A DNA stretch of 64,000 bases from Tianweitania aestuarii (GTDB lineage: Bacteria > Pseudomonadota > Alphaproteobacteria > Rhizobiales > Rhizobiaceae), in the NCBI RefSeq assembly GCF_018457165.1, contig NZ_JAFMNX010000001.1, forward strand, positions 1,364,001 through 1,428,000. The letters are read 5' to 3'. Below are positions 36,405-45,993 of the stretch, piece after piece. Made by a program: the position numbers and the translations under genes. Numbering within the stretch: position 1 is the stretch's first letter; the number at the start of each line of letters is the position of its first letter. The notes beneath the pieces are model-generated. The model made no database searches. It worked only from the letters and a program-made list of their open reading frames with translations, and was not told where the DNA came from.

Positions 36405-37378
36405 CAGGCGGCGGTTACTGCGGCAGCTTTCAATTGCGCTTCACGCGCCAGACGCAGCCGCGCAAAATCTTCGCCGGCGTGATGAGAGGAGCGCGTCAGC
36501 GGGCTCGACGCGACAACCAGGAAGCCTTTCGACAGCGCGACCGTCTCGTAAGACTTGAACTCGTCAGGCGTCACGAATGCCTTCACGGGATGGTGCTTCT
36601 TCGTCGGCTGCAGGTACTGGCCGATCGTCATGAAATCGACCTCTGCGCTGCGCAGATCGTCCATGAGCTGAAGCACTTCATTCCGCTCTTCGCCCAGGCC
36701 GACCATGATGCCGGACTTCGTGAAGATGGATGGATCAAGCTCCTTCACCCGCTGCAGCAGGCGGATGGAGTGGAAGTAACGCGCGCCTGGCCGCACGGTG
36801 AGATAGTTGGACGGCACGGTTTCGAGGTTATGGTTGAACACGTCGGGGCGAGCGGCAACCACGACTTCGAGAGCGCCGTCTTTGCGCAGGAAATCGGGCG
36901 TCAGGATCTCGATGGTGGTCTGTGGTGTGCGTTCGCGAATGGCGTGGATAACTTCCGCGAAATGCTGCGCGCCGCCATCCGCCAGATCGTCGCGATCGAC
37001 CGAAGTGATCACCACATGCGCCAGCCCCATCTGCTGAACCGCCTTGGCCACATTGGCCGGTTCAAATGGATCGAGTGCGAGCGGGCGTCCAGTGGAAACA
37101 TTGCAGAAGGCACAGGCGCGTGTGCAGATCTCGCCCATGATCATGAAGGTAGCGTGCTTCTTTTCCCAGCATTCGCCAATGTTCGGGCAGCCAGCCTCTT
37201 CGCAGACCGTGACGAGTTTGTTCTCTTTCACGATCGAGCGCGTTTCGGCGTAGCCTCTCGATGTGGGCGCCTTCACGCGAATCCAGTCCGGCTTGCGCGC
37301 CACGTCCTGATCGGGACGATGCGCCTTTTCGGGATGGCGCAGGCGGGGGCGCTGAACGGTGTCGAGAACGGTGACCAT
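36404..37378 (-). CDS. lipA: Lipoyl synthase
   Basis: 324 residues from the ATG at 37378 (the frame runs open further upstream across a terminator, which argues against longer starts). Auxiliary cluster cysteines in [13 protein letters not shown]; radical-SAM cluster in [13 protein letters not shown]. It inserts two sulfurs into octanoyl groups on E2/H-protein lipoyl domains. The substrate proteins PdhB and PdhC are encoded 3-5 kb upstream on the same strand, so the cluster pairs enzyme and cofactor maturation. Confidence 0.96.
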   Translation of the reverse strand: MVTVLDTVQRPRLRHPEKAHRPDQDVARKPDWIRVKAPTSRGYAETRSIVKENKLVTVCEEAGCPNIGECWEKKHATFMIMGEICTRACAFCNVSTGRPLALDPFEPANVAKAVQQMGLAHVVITSVDRDDLADGGAQHFAEVIHAIRERTPQTTIEILTPDFLRKDGALEVVVAARPDVFNHNLETVPSNYLTVRPGARYFHSIRLLQRVKELDPSIFTKSGIMVGLGEERNEVLQLMDDLRSAEVDFMTIGQYLQPTKKHHPVKAFVTPDEFKSYETVALSKGFLVVASSPLTRSSHHAGEDFARLRLAREAQLKAAAVTAA

Positions 37379-37464
37379 GTCATCCCCATTCGAAGTGTCC
37401 GGGTCGCCGCCGAGTGCAGCGCAACCCTCTCCCCGCATGTAAGACGACTGAATACAAAAGAAAA

Positions 37465-37494
37465 CCCCGCCCGCGCCGGTGAGCGCGAACGGGG
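37465..37494 (-). terminator. Intrinsic terminator of the glsB-like gene
   Basis: Arms CCCCG (37465-37469) with CGGGG (37490-37494) and CGCGC (37472-37476) with GCGCG (37483-37487) stack around a 2x2 internal mismatch and a 6-nt loop. On the transcribed minus strand TTTTCTTTT follows at once. It lies 24 nt after the small membrane-protein stop and before the lipA start: a textbook Rho-independent terminator. Confidence 0.9.
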
Positions 37495-37518
37495 ATCTGC
37501 CTTGCAGAAAGAGTGGAT

Positions 37519-37776
37519 CTAGCGGCGGACCAGGCGGCCAATCCAGATCAGCAAACATGCGCCGATGAAGCCCGTGATCAGGTACGCGATCCAGCCGACG
37601 CCGAGGATGCCGATGTTGAGAGCAACGAGGATCGCGTTCAGCACGACCGCACCGATGATGCCCAGAATGATGTTCATGAAGAGACCCATGTCGCTCTTCA
37701 TGACCTTTTCGGCCAGCCAACCGGCCAAGCCACCGATGATGATGGCTGCGAGCCAACCTACGCCATTCATTTCCAT
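37519..37776 (-). CDS. GlsB/YeaQ/YmgE family small membrane protein
   Basis: 85 residues from the ATG at 37776 with AAGGAG at 6 nt. Three hydrophobic helices rich in Gly and Ile: [36 protein letters not shown] and [21 protein letters not shown]. The family (transglycosylase-associated protein) is stress-induced in several bacteria with unknown mechanism; the name does not mean enzyme activity. It is a single-gene unit bounded by a strong terminator. Confidence 0.88.
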   Translation of the reverse strand: MEMNGVGWLAAIIIGGLAGWLAEKVMKSDMGLFMNIILGIIGAVVLNAILVALNIGILGVGWIAYLITGFIGACLLIWIGRLVRR

Positions 37777-37818
37777 ATCCCGCTCCTTTTGATTGCCAGC
37801 GCAAAATACCCCGTGCGC

Positions 37819-37853
37819 TTCCGAGGAACGGCGAAAGCCATTCCGGGTCGGAA
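37819..37853. other. GNRA-capped hairpin between lpd and the glsB-like gene
   Basis: TTCCGA-GGAA (37819-37828) pairs with TTCC (37841-37844) and TCGGAA (37848-37853); GGC (37830-37832) pairs with GCC (37837-37839) around a GAAA tetraloop. One mismatch and a GGG bulge interrupt 13 base pairs. It lies 63 nt past the lpd stop, so it may help end the pdh transcript, but no U-run follows directly. Confidence 0.4.
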
Positions 37854-37915
37854 ACGTTCTTAGCTGTACTTTGGTTCCACGACAGGGACGCGTTCTATGA
37901 AGATGGCCCGATGGA

Positions 37916-39379
37916 TCAGGCGTTCAGCGCCCAACCATAGGCGTCAAGCACGCTTTCCTTCATCATTTCGGACAAAGTTGGATGCGGGAAGATCGTATGC
38001 ATCAGCTCTTCCTCGGTGGTTTCGAGGTTCATCGCCACCACGAAGCCCTGGATGAGTTCGGTGACTTCCGCACCCACCATATGCGCGCCGAGCAACTCGC
38101 CGGTCTTGGCATCGAAGATCGTCTTCACCAGACCCTGATCCTCGCCCAGTGCGATGGCCTTGCCGTTAGCTGCGAAGGAAAAGCGACCAACGCGAATCTC
38201 GCGACCCGTTTCCTTGGCCTTTGCTTCCGTCAGACCCACTGATGCGACCTGCGGCTGGCAGTAGGTGCAGCCGGGGATTTTGCCTTTGTCGAGGGCATGA
38301 ACATGCAGACCCGCAATCTTCTCGATGCAGGTGACGCCTTCATGCTCGGCCTTGTGCGCCAGCATCGGAGCACCGGCAACATCGCCGATGGCGTGAATGC
38401 CCGGGACATTGGTCGTGCCCTTGCCGTCGGTCTTGATGATACCGCGGTCGAGTTCGATGCCTAGCGCTTCCAGGCCCAGATTCTCGAAGTTGCCCTGTAC
38501 GCCGACAGCGGAAATCAGCTTGTCCGCCTTCAGCTGCTGGGTCTTGCCGTCCTTTGTTTCGATATGCGCAACCACGCCGTCGGCCGTTTTCTCGACCTTG
38601 GCAACCTTGGCTTCAAGAAGGAACTTCAGCCCCTGCTTCTCCAGCTGTTTCTGCGCGAACTTGGAAATCTCGGCGTCTTCCACCGGCATGACCTGCGGCA
38701 GAAGCTCGACGACCGTCACATCCGCACCCATGGTGCGGTAGAAGGAGGCGAACTCGATGCCGATCGCACCCGAACCCATGACAATCAGAGACTTCGGCAA
38801 AGCCTTGGGAACCATGGCTTCGAAGTAGGTCCAGATCTTGTCGCCATCCGGTTCGATGCCGGGCAGAACGCGCGGCCGCGCGCCGGTTGCGATGATGATG
38901 TTCTTGGCCTTGTAGGTGCCCTCGCCCAGCGTGCCCTTCGGCGCTGGCGGCTGCGGCTCCATGGCTTTCTTGGTTGATTTACCGACGACGATCTCGCCCG
39001 GCGCTTCACCCTTGGCTGCCTTGGTGATCTTGGCTTCACCCCAGATCACGTCGACCTTGTTCTTCTTCATGAGGAAGCCGACGCCGCCGTTCAGGCGCAG
39101 CGAAACGCCGCGCGAACGTTTCACCACGGCATCCACATCGGCAGACACCTGGCCGTCGATCTTGAGCCCGTAAGCTTCCGGATGCTGGGCGTAATGCATC
39201 ACCTCTGCCGAGCGCAGGAGCGCCTTGGTCGGTATGCAACCCCAGTTCAGGCAGATGCCGCCAAGATGCTCGCGCTCCACGATCGCGGTCTTGAGACCGA
39301 GCTGAGCCGCGCGCACGGCGGCGACATAACCGCCAGGACCCGAGCCGATGATGATCACGTCATAGGTTGTGTCGGCCAT
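37916..39379 (-). CDS. lpd: Dihydrolipoyl dehydrogenase (E3)
   Basis: 487 residues from the ATG at 39379 (AAGGAG upstream). FAD-binding IIIGSGPGGYVAAVRAAQLG; redox disulfide in GGICLNWGCIPTKALL; NAD-binding VMGSGAIGIEFASFY; His-Glu dyad region HPTLSEMM near the C-terminus. About residues 135-165 contain an insertion relative to short E3s (KSTKKAMEPQPPAPKG), seen in rhizobial pdh-linked E3. It reoxidises the dihydrolipoyl arm of PDH. It closes the pdhABC-esterase-lpd operon. Confidence 0.95.
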   Translation of the reverse strand: MADTTYDVIIIGSGPGGYVAAVRAAQLGLKTAIVEREHLGGICLNWGCIPTKALLRSAEVMHYAQHPEAYGLKIDGQVSADVDAVVKRSRGVSLRLNGGVGFLMKKNKVDVIWGEAKITKAAKGEAPGEIVVGKSTKKAMEPQPPAPKGTLGEGTYKAKNIIIATGARPRVLPGIEPDGDKIWTYFEAMVPKALPKSLIVMGSGAIGIEFASFYRTMGADVTVVELLPQVMPVEDAEISKFAQKQLEKQGLKFLLEAKVAKVEKTADGVVAHIETKDGKTQQLKADKLISAVGVQGNFENLGLEALGIELDRGIIKTDGKGTTNVPGIHAIGDVAGAPMLAHKAEHEGVTCIEKIAGLHVHALDKGKIPGCTYCQPQVASVGLTEAKAKETGREIRVGRFSFAANGKAIALGEDQGLVKTIFDAKTGELLGAHMVGAEVTELIQGFVVAMNLETTEEELMHTIFPHPTLSEMMKESVLDAYGWALNA

Positions 39380-39389
39380 CACCGTCTCC

Positions 39390-40028
39390 TTAAAGTCCAA
39401 GCATCATTCTGACGATCGGCTCAAGGCCCCTGCCGATCGCTTTTGTATTGGCGGCATCGAGATGGATGCCGTCGAGCGGCGATGTCTTCGCCACCGCGCC
39501 CGCATCGAAAAAGCCGCATCCGAGTTGGTCGGCCAGGTCGGCATAAAGCGGCGCGAGCATATGCGACTCGTCAATCGAGCCGGCAAAGATCGCGGCAAAG
39601 TCCGGATCGGCCGTTTCGCAGATCACCGGCGGCGCCACGATCAGGATGTCAGGCGCATCCGCAGCCATCGGATAGGCATGATAGCGAACGATCTCGATCA
39701 GCCGTTCCATGCCCTGGCGAGCGCCATGTGCCTTGCCGCAGATCAACGGCTTCATGTCGTTTGTGCCAAGCATAAAGATCACCAGATCGAGCGGTGCATG
39801 CGTGGACAAGACGGAAGGCAGGATGCGTGCGCCGTTCCGGTCGGCGGGAGCGAGGTGATCGTCCCACACCGTGGTGCGGCCGTTCAGGCCTTCGGCTATG
39901 ATCGCCGCCTGATCGCCGAGAGCCGCCTGAAGAACGCTCGTCCAGCGATCCTCATGGGCGTGGCGACCGCTGCCTTCGGGGTCGTAACCCCAAGTCAGCG
40001 AATCGCCATAACAAAGCGCCGTCTTCAT
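39390..40028 (-). CDS. SGNH/GDSL-family esterase or lipase
   Basis: 212 residues. Block I GDSLTWGYDPE with nucleophilic Ser, block III GTND with oxyanion Asn, block V DGIHLD with Asp and His; LNGRTTVWDDH carries the block II Gly/Asn region. No signal peptide, so cytoplasmic. Related rhizobial proteins are arylesterases acting on short acyl esters; the natural substrate is unknown. It lies 6 bp after pdhC and 10 bp before lpd, inside the pyruvate dehydrogenase operon, an arrangement conserved in rhizobia. Confidence 0.9.
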   Translation of the reverse strand: MKTALCYGDSLTWGYDPEGSGRHAHEDRWTSVLQAALGDQAAIIAEGLNGRTTVWDDHLAPADRNGARILPSVLSTHAPLDLVIFMLGTNDMKPLICGKAHGARQGMERLIEIVRYHAYPMAADAPDILIVAPPVICETADPDFAAIFAGSIDESHMLAPLYADLADQLGCGFFDAGAVAKTSPLDGIHLDAANTKAIGRGLEPIVRMMLGL

Positions 40029-40034
40029 GGCCGC

Positions 40035-41441
40035 TTAAACCAGCATGCCCAGCGGGTTTTCGATATGGCGCTTGAAAGCGCCGATCAGTTCGGCACCCAG
40101 CGCGCCGTCCACCGCACGGTGATCGGTCGAGAGCGTCACCGACATCACTGTTGCAACCTTGATCTCGCCGCCCTTCACGACCGCCCGCTCTTCGCCCGCG
40201 CCGATCGCCAGGATCGTTGCATGCGGCGGGTTGATCACGGCTGCGAAATCCTTGATGCCGAACATGCCGAGATTGGACACGGCAGTCGTACCACCCTGGT
40301 ACTCCTCGGGCTTCAGCTTGCGCGAGCGTGCGCGGGCCGCCAGATCCTTCATCTCGTTCGAGATGGTCGACAGCGACTTTTCTTCCGCCCGACGAATGAT
40401 CGGCGTGATCAGTCCGCCTGGAATGGAAACGGCAACTCCGACATCGGCATGCTTGTGCATGACCATGTTGGTTTCGGTCCAGGACGCGTTAGCCGTTGGA
40501 ACATCGCGCAACGCAAGCGCCATGGCCTTGATGATCATGTCGTTGACCGAAAGCTTGTAGAGCGGGGCTTCGCCCTTCTCGGTCTTCTTCATGGGCGATG
40601 CGGCGTTGAGCTGCTGGCGCAGGGCCAAAAGCGCGTCGAGCTCGCAATCCACCGTCAGGTAGAAATGCGGAATGGTCGACTTGGCTTCCACCAGACGGCG
40701 CGCGATCGTCTTGCGCATGCCATCATGGGGCACGAGTTCGTAGGAGCCTTCCTCGAACAGCTTGAGAACGGCTTCGTCCGACATCCCTTTCGGTGCGGAT
40801 GCCGCTGCCGGAGCGGTTGCACCGGTCTGGGCCGCTGTCGCCGTCGGCTGAGCGGACCCTGCCTTGCCTGCACCTTCAACATCGGCCTTCACGATCCGAC
40901 CGCGCGGACCGGAACCGGAAAGGCTCGCCAAATCGATACCTGCATCCTTGGCCAAACGACGTGCAAGCGGTGACGCAAACACGCGTTCGCCTTCCGACTT
41001 GGCAGGCGCCTTTGGAGCCGCTTCGGTCTTCGGCGCGTCCGAAGGCTTCTTCGCGCCATCGACAGGAACATCGCTGCCGCCATAGCCCGACTTGGCTGCG
41101 GCATTGCCTTCCGGGTCGCTCTTCTGCGGTTCAGCCGATTTTGGGGCCTCCGCAGGCTGGCTCGCCGGTTCGGCTGCTGCAGCCGCGCTGGCGTCTTCGC
41201 CCTCGGCCGCCAGAACGGCGATGAGAGAATTGACCTTCACGCCTTCGGTGCCGGCTGCAACGACGATCTTTGCGACAGTGCCTTCGTCGACGGCCTCGAC
41301 TTCCATCGTGGCCTTATCGGTTTCGATCTCGGCGATCACATCGCCGGGCGCTACCTTGTCGCCTTCCTTGACCAGCCACTTGGCGAGGTTGCCCTCTTCC
41401 ATCGTGGGTGACAGGGCCGGCATGGTGATGTTGATCGGCAT
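40035..41441 (-). CDS. pdhC: Pyruvate dehydrogenase E2, dihydrolipoamide acetyltransferase
   Basis: 468 residues. One N-terminal lipoyl domain ([16 protein letters not shown]; lipoylated Lys in [16 protein letters not shown]). An Ala/Pro-rich linker, then the peripheral subunit-binding domain (FASPLARRLAKDAGIDLASL). A second linker leads to the acetyltransferase core with LSTDHRAVDGALGAELI carrying catalytic His and Asp near residue 440. It transfers acetyl from lipoamide to CoA and forms the core of the complex. Confidence 0.96.
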   Translation of the reverse strand: MPINITMPALSPTMEEGNLAKWLVKEGDKVAPGDVIAEIETDKATMEVEAVDEGTVAKIVVAAGTEGVKVNSLIAVLAAEGEDASAAAAAEPASQPAEAPKSAEPQKSDPEGNAAAKSGYGGSDVPVDGAKKPSDAPKTEAAPKAPAKSEGERVFASPLARRLAKDAGIDLASLSGSGPRGRIVKADVEGAGKAGSAQPTATAAQTGATAPAAASAPKGMSDEAVLKLFEEGSYELVPHDGMRKTIARRLVEAKSTIPHFYLTVDCELDALLALRQQLNAASPMKKTEKGEAPLYKLSVNDMIIKAMALALRDVPTANASWTETNMVMHKHADVGVAVSIPGGLITPIIRRAEEKSLSTISNEMKDLAARARSRKLKPEEYQGGTTAVSNLGMFGIKDFAAVINPPHATILAIGAGEERAVVKGGEIKVATVMSVTLSTDHRAVDGALGAELIGAFKRHIENPLGMLV

Positions 41442-41451
41442 GACGCTCCCC

Positions 41452-42924
41452 TTAAGCCCGGTAAGTAACGGCTTTCACCGCTTCAACCACATCTGCAACA
41501 GTCGGCAGGGCCAGCTTTTCCAGATTGGCCGCATAAGGCATCGGCACATCCTTGCCGCAGACCGTGATGACCGGCGCATCGAGATAATCGAAGGCGCGCT
41601 GCATGACCTGGCTGGCGATATGATCGCCGACCGAATTCTGCGGGAAGCCTTCTTCGATGGTCACGAGCCGGTTCGTCTTCTTCACCGAAGCGAGGATCGT
41701 GTCGAAATCGAGCGGACGGATCGTGCGAAGGTCGATGATCTCCGCATCGATACCCATCTCGCGCAGTTCCAGCTCTGCCTTCACAGCATAGGTCATACCG
41801 ATGCCGGCGGACACGATGGTCACATCCTTGCCCTGCTTATGGATGCGCGCCTTGCCGATCGGCAAAACGAAATCATCCAGCTTCGGCACATCGAAGGATT
41901 GGCCGTACAGGATCTCGTTCTCGAGGAAGATCACCGGATTGGGATCGCGGATCGCCGCCTTGAGAAGCCCCTTGGCGTCGGCAGCGGTATAAGGCTGCAC
42001 CACCTTCAGGCCCGGGATATGGCTATACCATGCCGCATAATCCTGGCTGTGCTGAGCACCGACGCGTGCGGCAGCACCGTTCGGACCACGGAACACGATC
42101 GGTGCACCCATCTGGCCACCCGACATGTAGAGCGTCTTCGCAGCCGAATTGACGATCTGGTCAATCGCCTGCATCGCAAAGTTGAACGTCATGAACTCGA
42201 CGATCGGCTTCAAGCCTGACATCGCTGCGCCAACGCCAACACCGGCAAAGCCATGTTCGGTGATCGGCGTATCGACAACACGCTGCGCGCCGAATTCCTG
42301 AAGAAGGCCCTGCGTGATCTTATAGGCGCCCTGATATTCGGCGACCTCTTCGCCCATCACGAAGACGTCCTTGTCGCGGCGCATCTCCTCGGCCATCGCG
42401 TCGCGCAGGGCTTCGCGAACGGTGGTAGACACCATTTCCGTGCCGGCCGGAACATCGGGATCAGCGGCAACATCAACCTTGGGTGCTGCTGGAACCTTTG
42501 TGTTGTCCGCCTGGGACGAAGGCTCGTCCGTGGAACGGCGTGCCTTTTCGCCGGCATCACCGGCAGAGCTGACGGTCGCCTTATCATCGTTGTCGACGCT
42601 GGCAACCGGCGATGCAGCGGCTTCACCGGAAGCGGACTGAGACCCGGACGCTTTGCTGGAGCCGATGTCACCGGCGCTTTCGCCTTCTTCCAGCAGAACC
42701 GCGATCGGCGTGTTGACCTTCACGCCTTCGGTGCCGGCGGCGATCAGGATCTTCCCGAGCGTGCCTTCATCAACGGCTTCCACTTCCATGGTCGCCTTAT
42801 CGGTCTCGATCTCGGCAATGACATCACCGGGGGCAACGGCGTCGCCCTCGTTCTTCAGCCATTTCGAAAGATTGCCTTCCTCCATCGTGGGAGACAAAGC
42901 GGGCATAAGGATATCGATCGGCAT
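41452..42924 (-). CDS. pdhB: Pyruvate dehydrogenase E1 beta subunit with N-terminal lipoyl domain
   Basis: 490 residues, about 150 longer than classical E1-beta. Residues 1-80 are a lipoyl domain ([19 protein letters not shown]; Lys in [16 protein letters not shown]), joined by an Asp/Ser/Ala-rich linker to the transketolase-like E1-beta domain ([18 protein letters not shown] from about 165; [15 protein letters not shown]). This fusion is a known feature of alphaproteobacterial PDH. E1 decarboxylates pyruvate with thiamine diphosphate. The lipoyl domain closely resembles that of pdhC, suggesting duplication. Confidence 0.95.
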   Translation of the reverse strand: MPIDILMPALSPTMEEGNLSKWLKNEGDAVAPGDVIAEIETDKATMEVEAVDEGTLGKILIAAGTEGVKVNTPIAVLLEEGESAGDIGSSKASGSQSASGEAAASPVASVDNDDKATVSSAGDAGEKARRSTDEPSSQADNTKVPAAPKVDVAADPDVPAGTEMVSTTVREALRDAMAEEMRRDKDVFVMGEEVAEYQGAYKITQGLLQEFGAQRVVDTPITEHGFAGVGVGAAMSGLKPIVEFMTFNFAMQAIDQIVNSAAKTLYMSGGQMGAPIVFRGPNGAAARVGAQHSQDYAAWYSHIPGLKVVQPYTAADAKGLLKAAIRDPNPVIFLENEILYGQSFDVPKLDDFVLPIGKARIHKQGKDVTIVSAGIGMTYAVKAELELREMGIDAEIIDLRTIRPLDFDTILASVKKTNRLVTIEEGFPQNSVGDHIASQVMQRAFDYLDAPVITVCGKDVPMPYAANLEKLALPTVADVVEAVKAVTYRA

Positions 42925-42936
42925 ACCCGTTTCTCC

Positions 42937-43992
42937 TTAAAGCAGAATGTCGGTGTAGAGCTCGGATGCGTCCGGCTCTGGATCGGTCTGGGCGAAATCG
43001 GCGGAGTCGGCGACGATGTCGCGAACTTCCTTGTCGATCGACTTGAGTTCGTCTTCGCTGGCCCAGCCATTCTCGATCATACGGTTCTTCACCTGTTCGA
43101 TCGGATCATGCTCGGAGCGCATCTTCTGCACTTCGTCCTTCGAACGATACTTCGCCGGATCCGACATCGAGTGACCGCGATAGCGGTAGGTCTGCATTTC
43201 CAGGATGATGGGACCCTGGCCGGAGCGCGCATATTCGAGCGCATATTCGGATGCCGACTTCACGGCGCGCACATCCATGCCGTCGACCTGCATGCCAGGA
43301 ATCCGGAAAGAAACACCGCGCTGCGAGAACACGGTCTCAGCAGACGAACGCGAGACCGAAGTGCCCATCGCGTAGCGATTGTTCTCGATCACATAGACCA
43401 CCGGAAGCTTCCACAGCGAGGCCATGTTGAAGCTCTCATAGACCTGGCCCTGGTTGGCCGCGCCATCACCGAAATAGGTGACGCAGACCGAGCCGTCTTC
43501 GCGGTACTTGTTTGCAAAGGCCAGACCCGTGCCGAGCGACACCTGCGCGCCGACGATGCCGTGGCCGCCGTAAAACTTGTTCTCCTTGGAGAACATGTGC
43601 ATGGAGCCGCCCTTGCCTTTGGAATAGCCGCCGCGACGTCCGGTCAGCTCGGCCATCACGCCGCGCGGATCCATATCCATGGCCAGCATGTGGCCGTGAT
43701 CGCGATAGGCGGTGATCATCTGATCACCTTCGCGCATGCCGAGCTTCATGCCCGTAACAACAGCTTCCTGACCGATATACAGATGGCAGAAGCCGCCGAT
43801 GAAGCCCATGCCGTAAAGCTGGCCGGCCTTTTCTTCGAAGCGACGAATCAACAGCATCTGCCGGTAAGCGGCGAGTTCCTGTTCTTTCGAAAGCGTGGAA
43901 GGCGCAGGAGCTTCAAGCGTTCCGCGCAGTTGCATATCTGGTTTTGCGTCAGCCTTCGCTTTCGCCGGCGATGTTTTCGCGGCAGTGGCCAT
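42937..43992 (-). CDS. pdhA: Pyruvate dehydrogenase E1 alpha subunit
   Basis: 351 residues from the ATG at 43992, with GAGGGAG upstream; a TTG five codons earlier overlaps that site and is rejected. ThDP/Mg motif GDGAANQGQVYESFNMA running to VIENN. YRYRGHSMSDPAKYRSK is the phosphorylation-loop region. N-terminal 35 residues are Ala/Lys-rich and probably disordered. With PdhB it forms the heterotetrameric E1. It is first gene of the operon, followed 12 bp later by pdhB. Confidence 0.96.
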   Translation of the reverse strand: MATAAKTSPAKAKADAKPDMQLRGTLEAPAPSTLSKEQELAAYRQMLLIRRFEEKAGQLYGMGFIGGFCHLYIGQEAVVTGMKLGMREGDQMITAYRDHGHMLAMDMDPRGVMAELTGRRGGYSKGKGGSMHMFSKENKFYGGHGIVGAQVSLGTGLAFANKYREDGSVCVTYFGDGAANQGQVYESFNMASLWKLPVVYVIENNRYAMGTSVSRSSAETVFSQRGVSFRIPGMQVDGMDVRAVKSASEYALEYARSGQGPIILEMQTYRYRGHSMSDPAKYRSKDEVQKMRSEHDPIEQVKNRMIENGWASEDELKSIDKEVRDIVADSADFAQTDPEPDASELYTDILL

Positions 43993-44081
43993 GCTCGACT
44001 CCCTCAAACTGTCTCTTGGCGGACATCAACGAGGCTCGGAAGCTCCGATGCCCGGGTCGAGAAAGACGCTAGCACGCAGAA

Positions 44082-44123
44082 AGCCGCACCGCCATGCGCA
44101 AAATGCATGGCTGTTATGCGGCT
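44082..44123 (-). terminator. Two-step hairpin between ftsB and pdhA
   Basis: AGCCGCA (44082-44088) pairs with TGCGGCT (44117-44123), and inside it CCATGC (44092-44097) pairs with GCATGG (44105-44110), separated by an internal loop. On the transcribed strand TTTC follows. It lies 69 nt past the ftsB stop and 90 nt before the pdhA start, so it is a likely terminator of the eno-ftsB transcript. The rest of the 199-bp gap should hold the pdh promoter, not clearly identifiable. Confidence 0.6.
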
Positions 44124-44181
44124 AACCTGTTGAAAGTTGGGAAGGAAAAGCGATGAACTCAGATCCGGTTCATCGCAGAAA

Positions 44182-44201
44182 TGGAGGCAGATCAGCCTCC
44201 A
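44182..44201 (-). terminator. Small hairpin straddling the ftsB stop codon
   Basis: TGGAGGC (44182-44188) and GCCTCCA (44195-44201) form a perfect 7-bp stem; the 6-nt loop contains the ftsB TGA. On the transcribed strand TTTC follows closely. It may act with the larger hairpin 60 nt downstream. Confidence 0.45.
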
Positions 44202-44512
44202 CGCTGGCGCAGAATGACCAATTCGTCGTCGTGGGAAAGGTTCAGCGAGCGGCGCGCCTGCTCATCGAGCATGTCCTTCTCGATAGAACCGTCCTGCAGA
44301 AGGCGCACGCGGGTCTCGAGTGCAATGCGTTGGCTGCGGATAGTGTCGAGTTGTTTCTGCAAGGCGGCGGCGCGCTCTTCCAGGGCATACTTGGAGTAGA
44401 TGCCGTACTCACCATGCCAGGCATGGAAGCCGAAATAGGAAAGAAAGACGATCGTGATGACCGGCAGAATGAGCCGGCCGAAGTTCCGTTGACGATGTTG
44501 ACGAGTCCACAT
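44192..44512 (-). CDS. ftsB: Septum formation initiator FtsB/DivIC family protein
   Basis: 106 residues. Short cytoplasmic basic N-terminus (MWTRQHRQRNFGR), one membrane helix (LILPVITIVFLSYFGFHAW), then a periplasmic coiled coil (ERAAALQKQLDTIRSQRIALETRV) and the conserved LLQDGSIEKDMLDEQARRSLNL end. FtsB joins FtsL and FtsQ to relay activation to the septal synthase. It lies between eno and pdhA. There is no good Shine-Dalgarno, and the start codon sits inside a perfect 17-bp inverted repeat, so its translation may be controlled. Confidence 0.9.
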   Translation of the reverse strand: MWTRQHRQRNFGRLILPVITIVFLSYFGFHAWHGEYGIYSKYALEERAAALQKQLDTIRSQRIALETRVRLLQDGSIEKDMLDEQARRSLNLSHDDELVILRQRGG

Positions 44513-44546
44513 TGGCGCGATCCGCTACTATCGCGCCAATGTGGAC
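44505..44546 (-). promoter_or_regulatory. Perfect 17-bp inverted repeat covering the ftsB start codon
   Basis: GTCCACATTGGCGCGAT (44505-44521) and ATCGCGCCAATGTGGAC (44530-44546) are exact reverse complements around the 8-nt spacer CCGCTACT. The left arm contains the first eight bases of the ftsB coding sequence including the ATG (44512-44510). As RNA it would form a very stable stem burying the start codon; as DNA it could be an operator. It starts 31 nt past the eno stop but lacks a U-run, so a simple terminator is not the best reading. Confidence 0.8.
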
Positions 44547-44577
44547 GAACGTGCTTAACGGCGCGTTACAATTAGGC

Positions 44578-45894
<1,317 letters not shown>

Positions 45895-45993
45895 TTATCG
45901 GATGCAGACGGAAACGCAACCGCGGCTGCGCTTCACCCGCCGGCAAGCAACAGAAACAGAGGGGCTGCTTTGCTTACCCTGAGAGCTCCAGCC

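Noticed and set aside
42253-44133. 626-codon plus-strand open frame across pdhB and pdhA
   Set aside because: Opposite strand of two certain genes, no domain and biased composition. The same holds for the long frames at 39369-40973, 4445-5881 and 8313-9581.
44505-44546. Plain eno terminator
   Set aside because: The stem is strong but no U-run follows, and it overlaps the ftsB start codon; a regulatory role is the better reading, though partial termination is possible.
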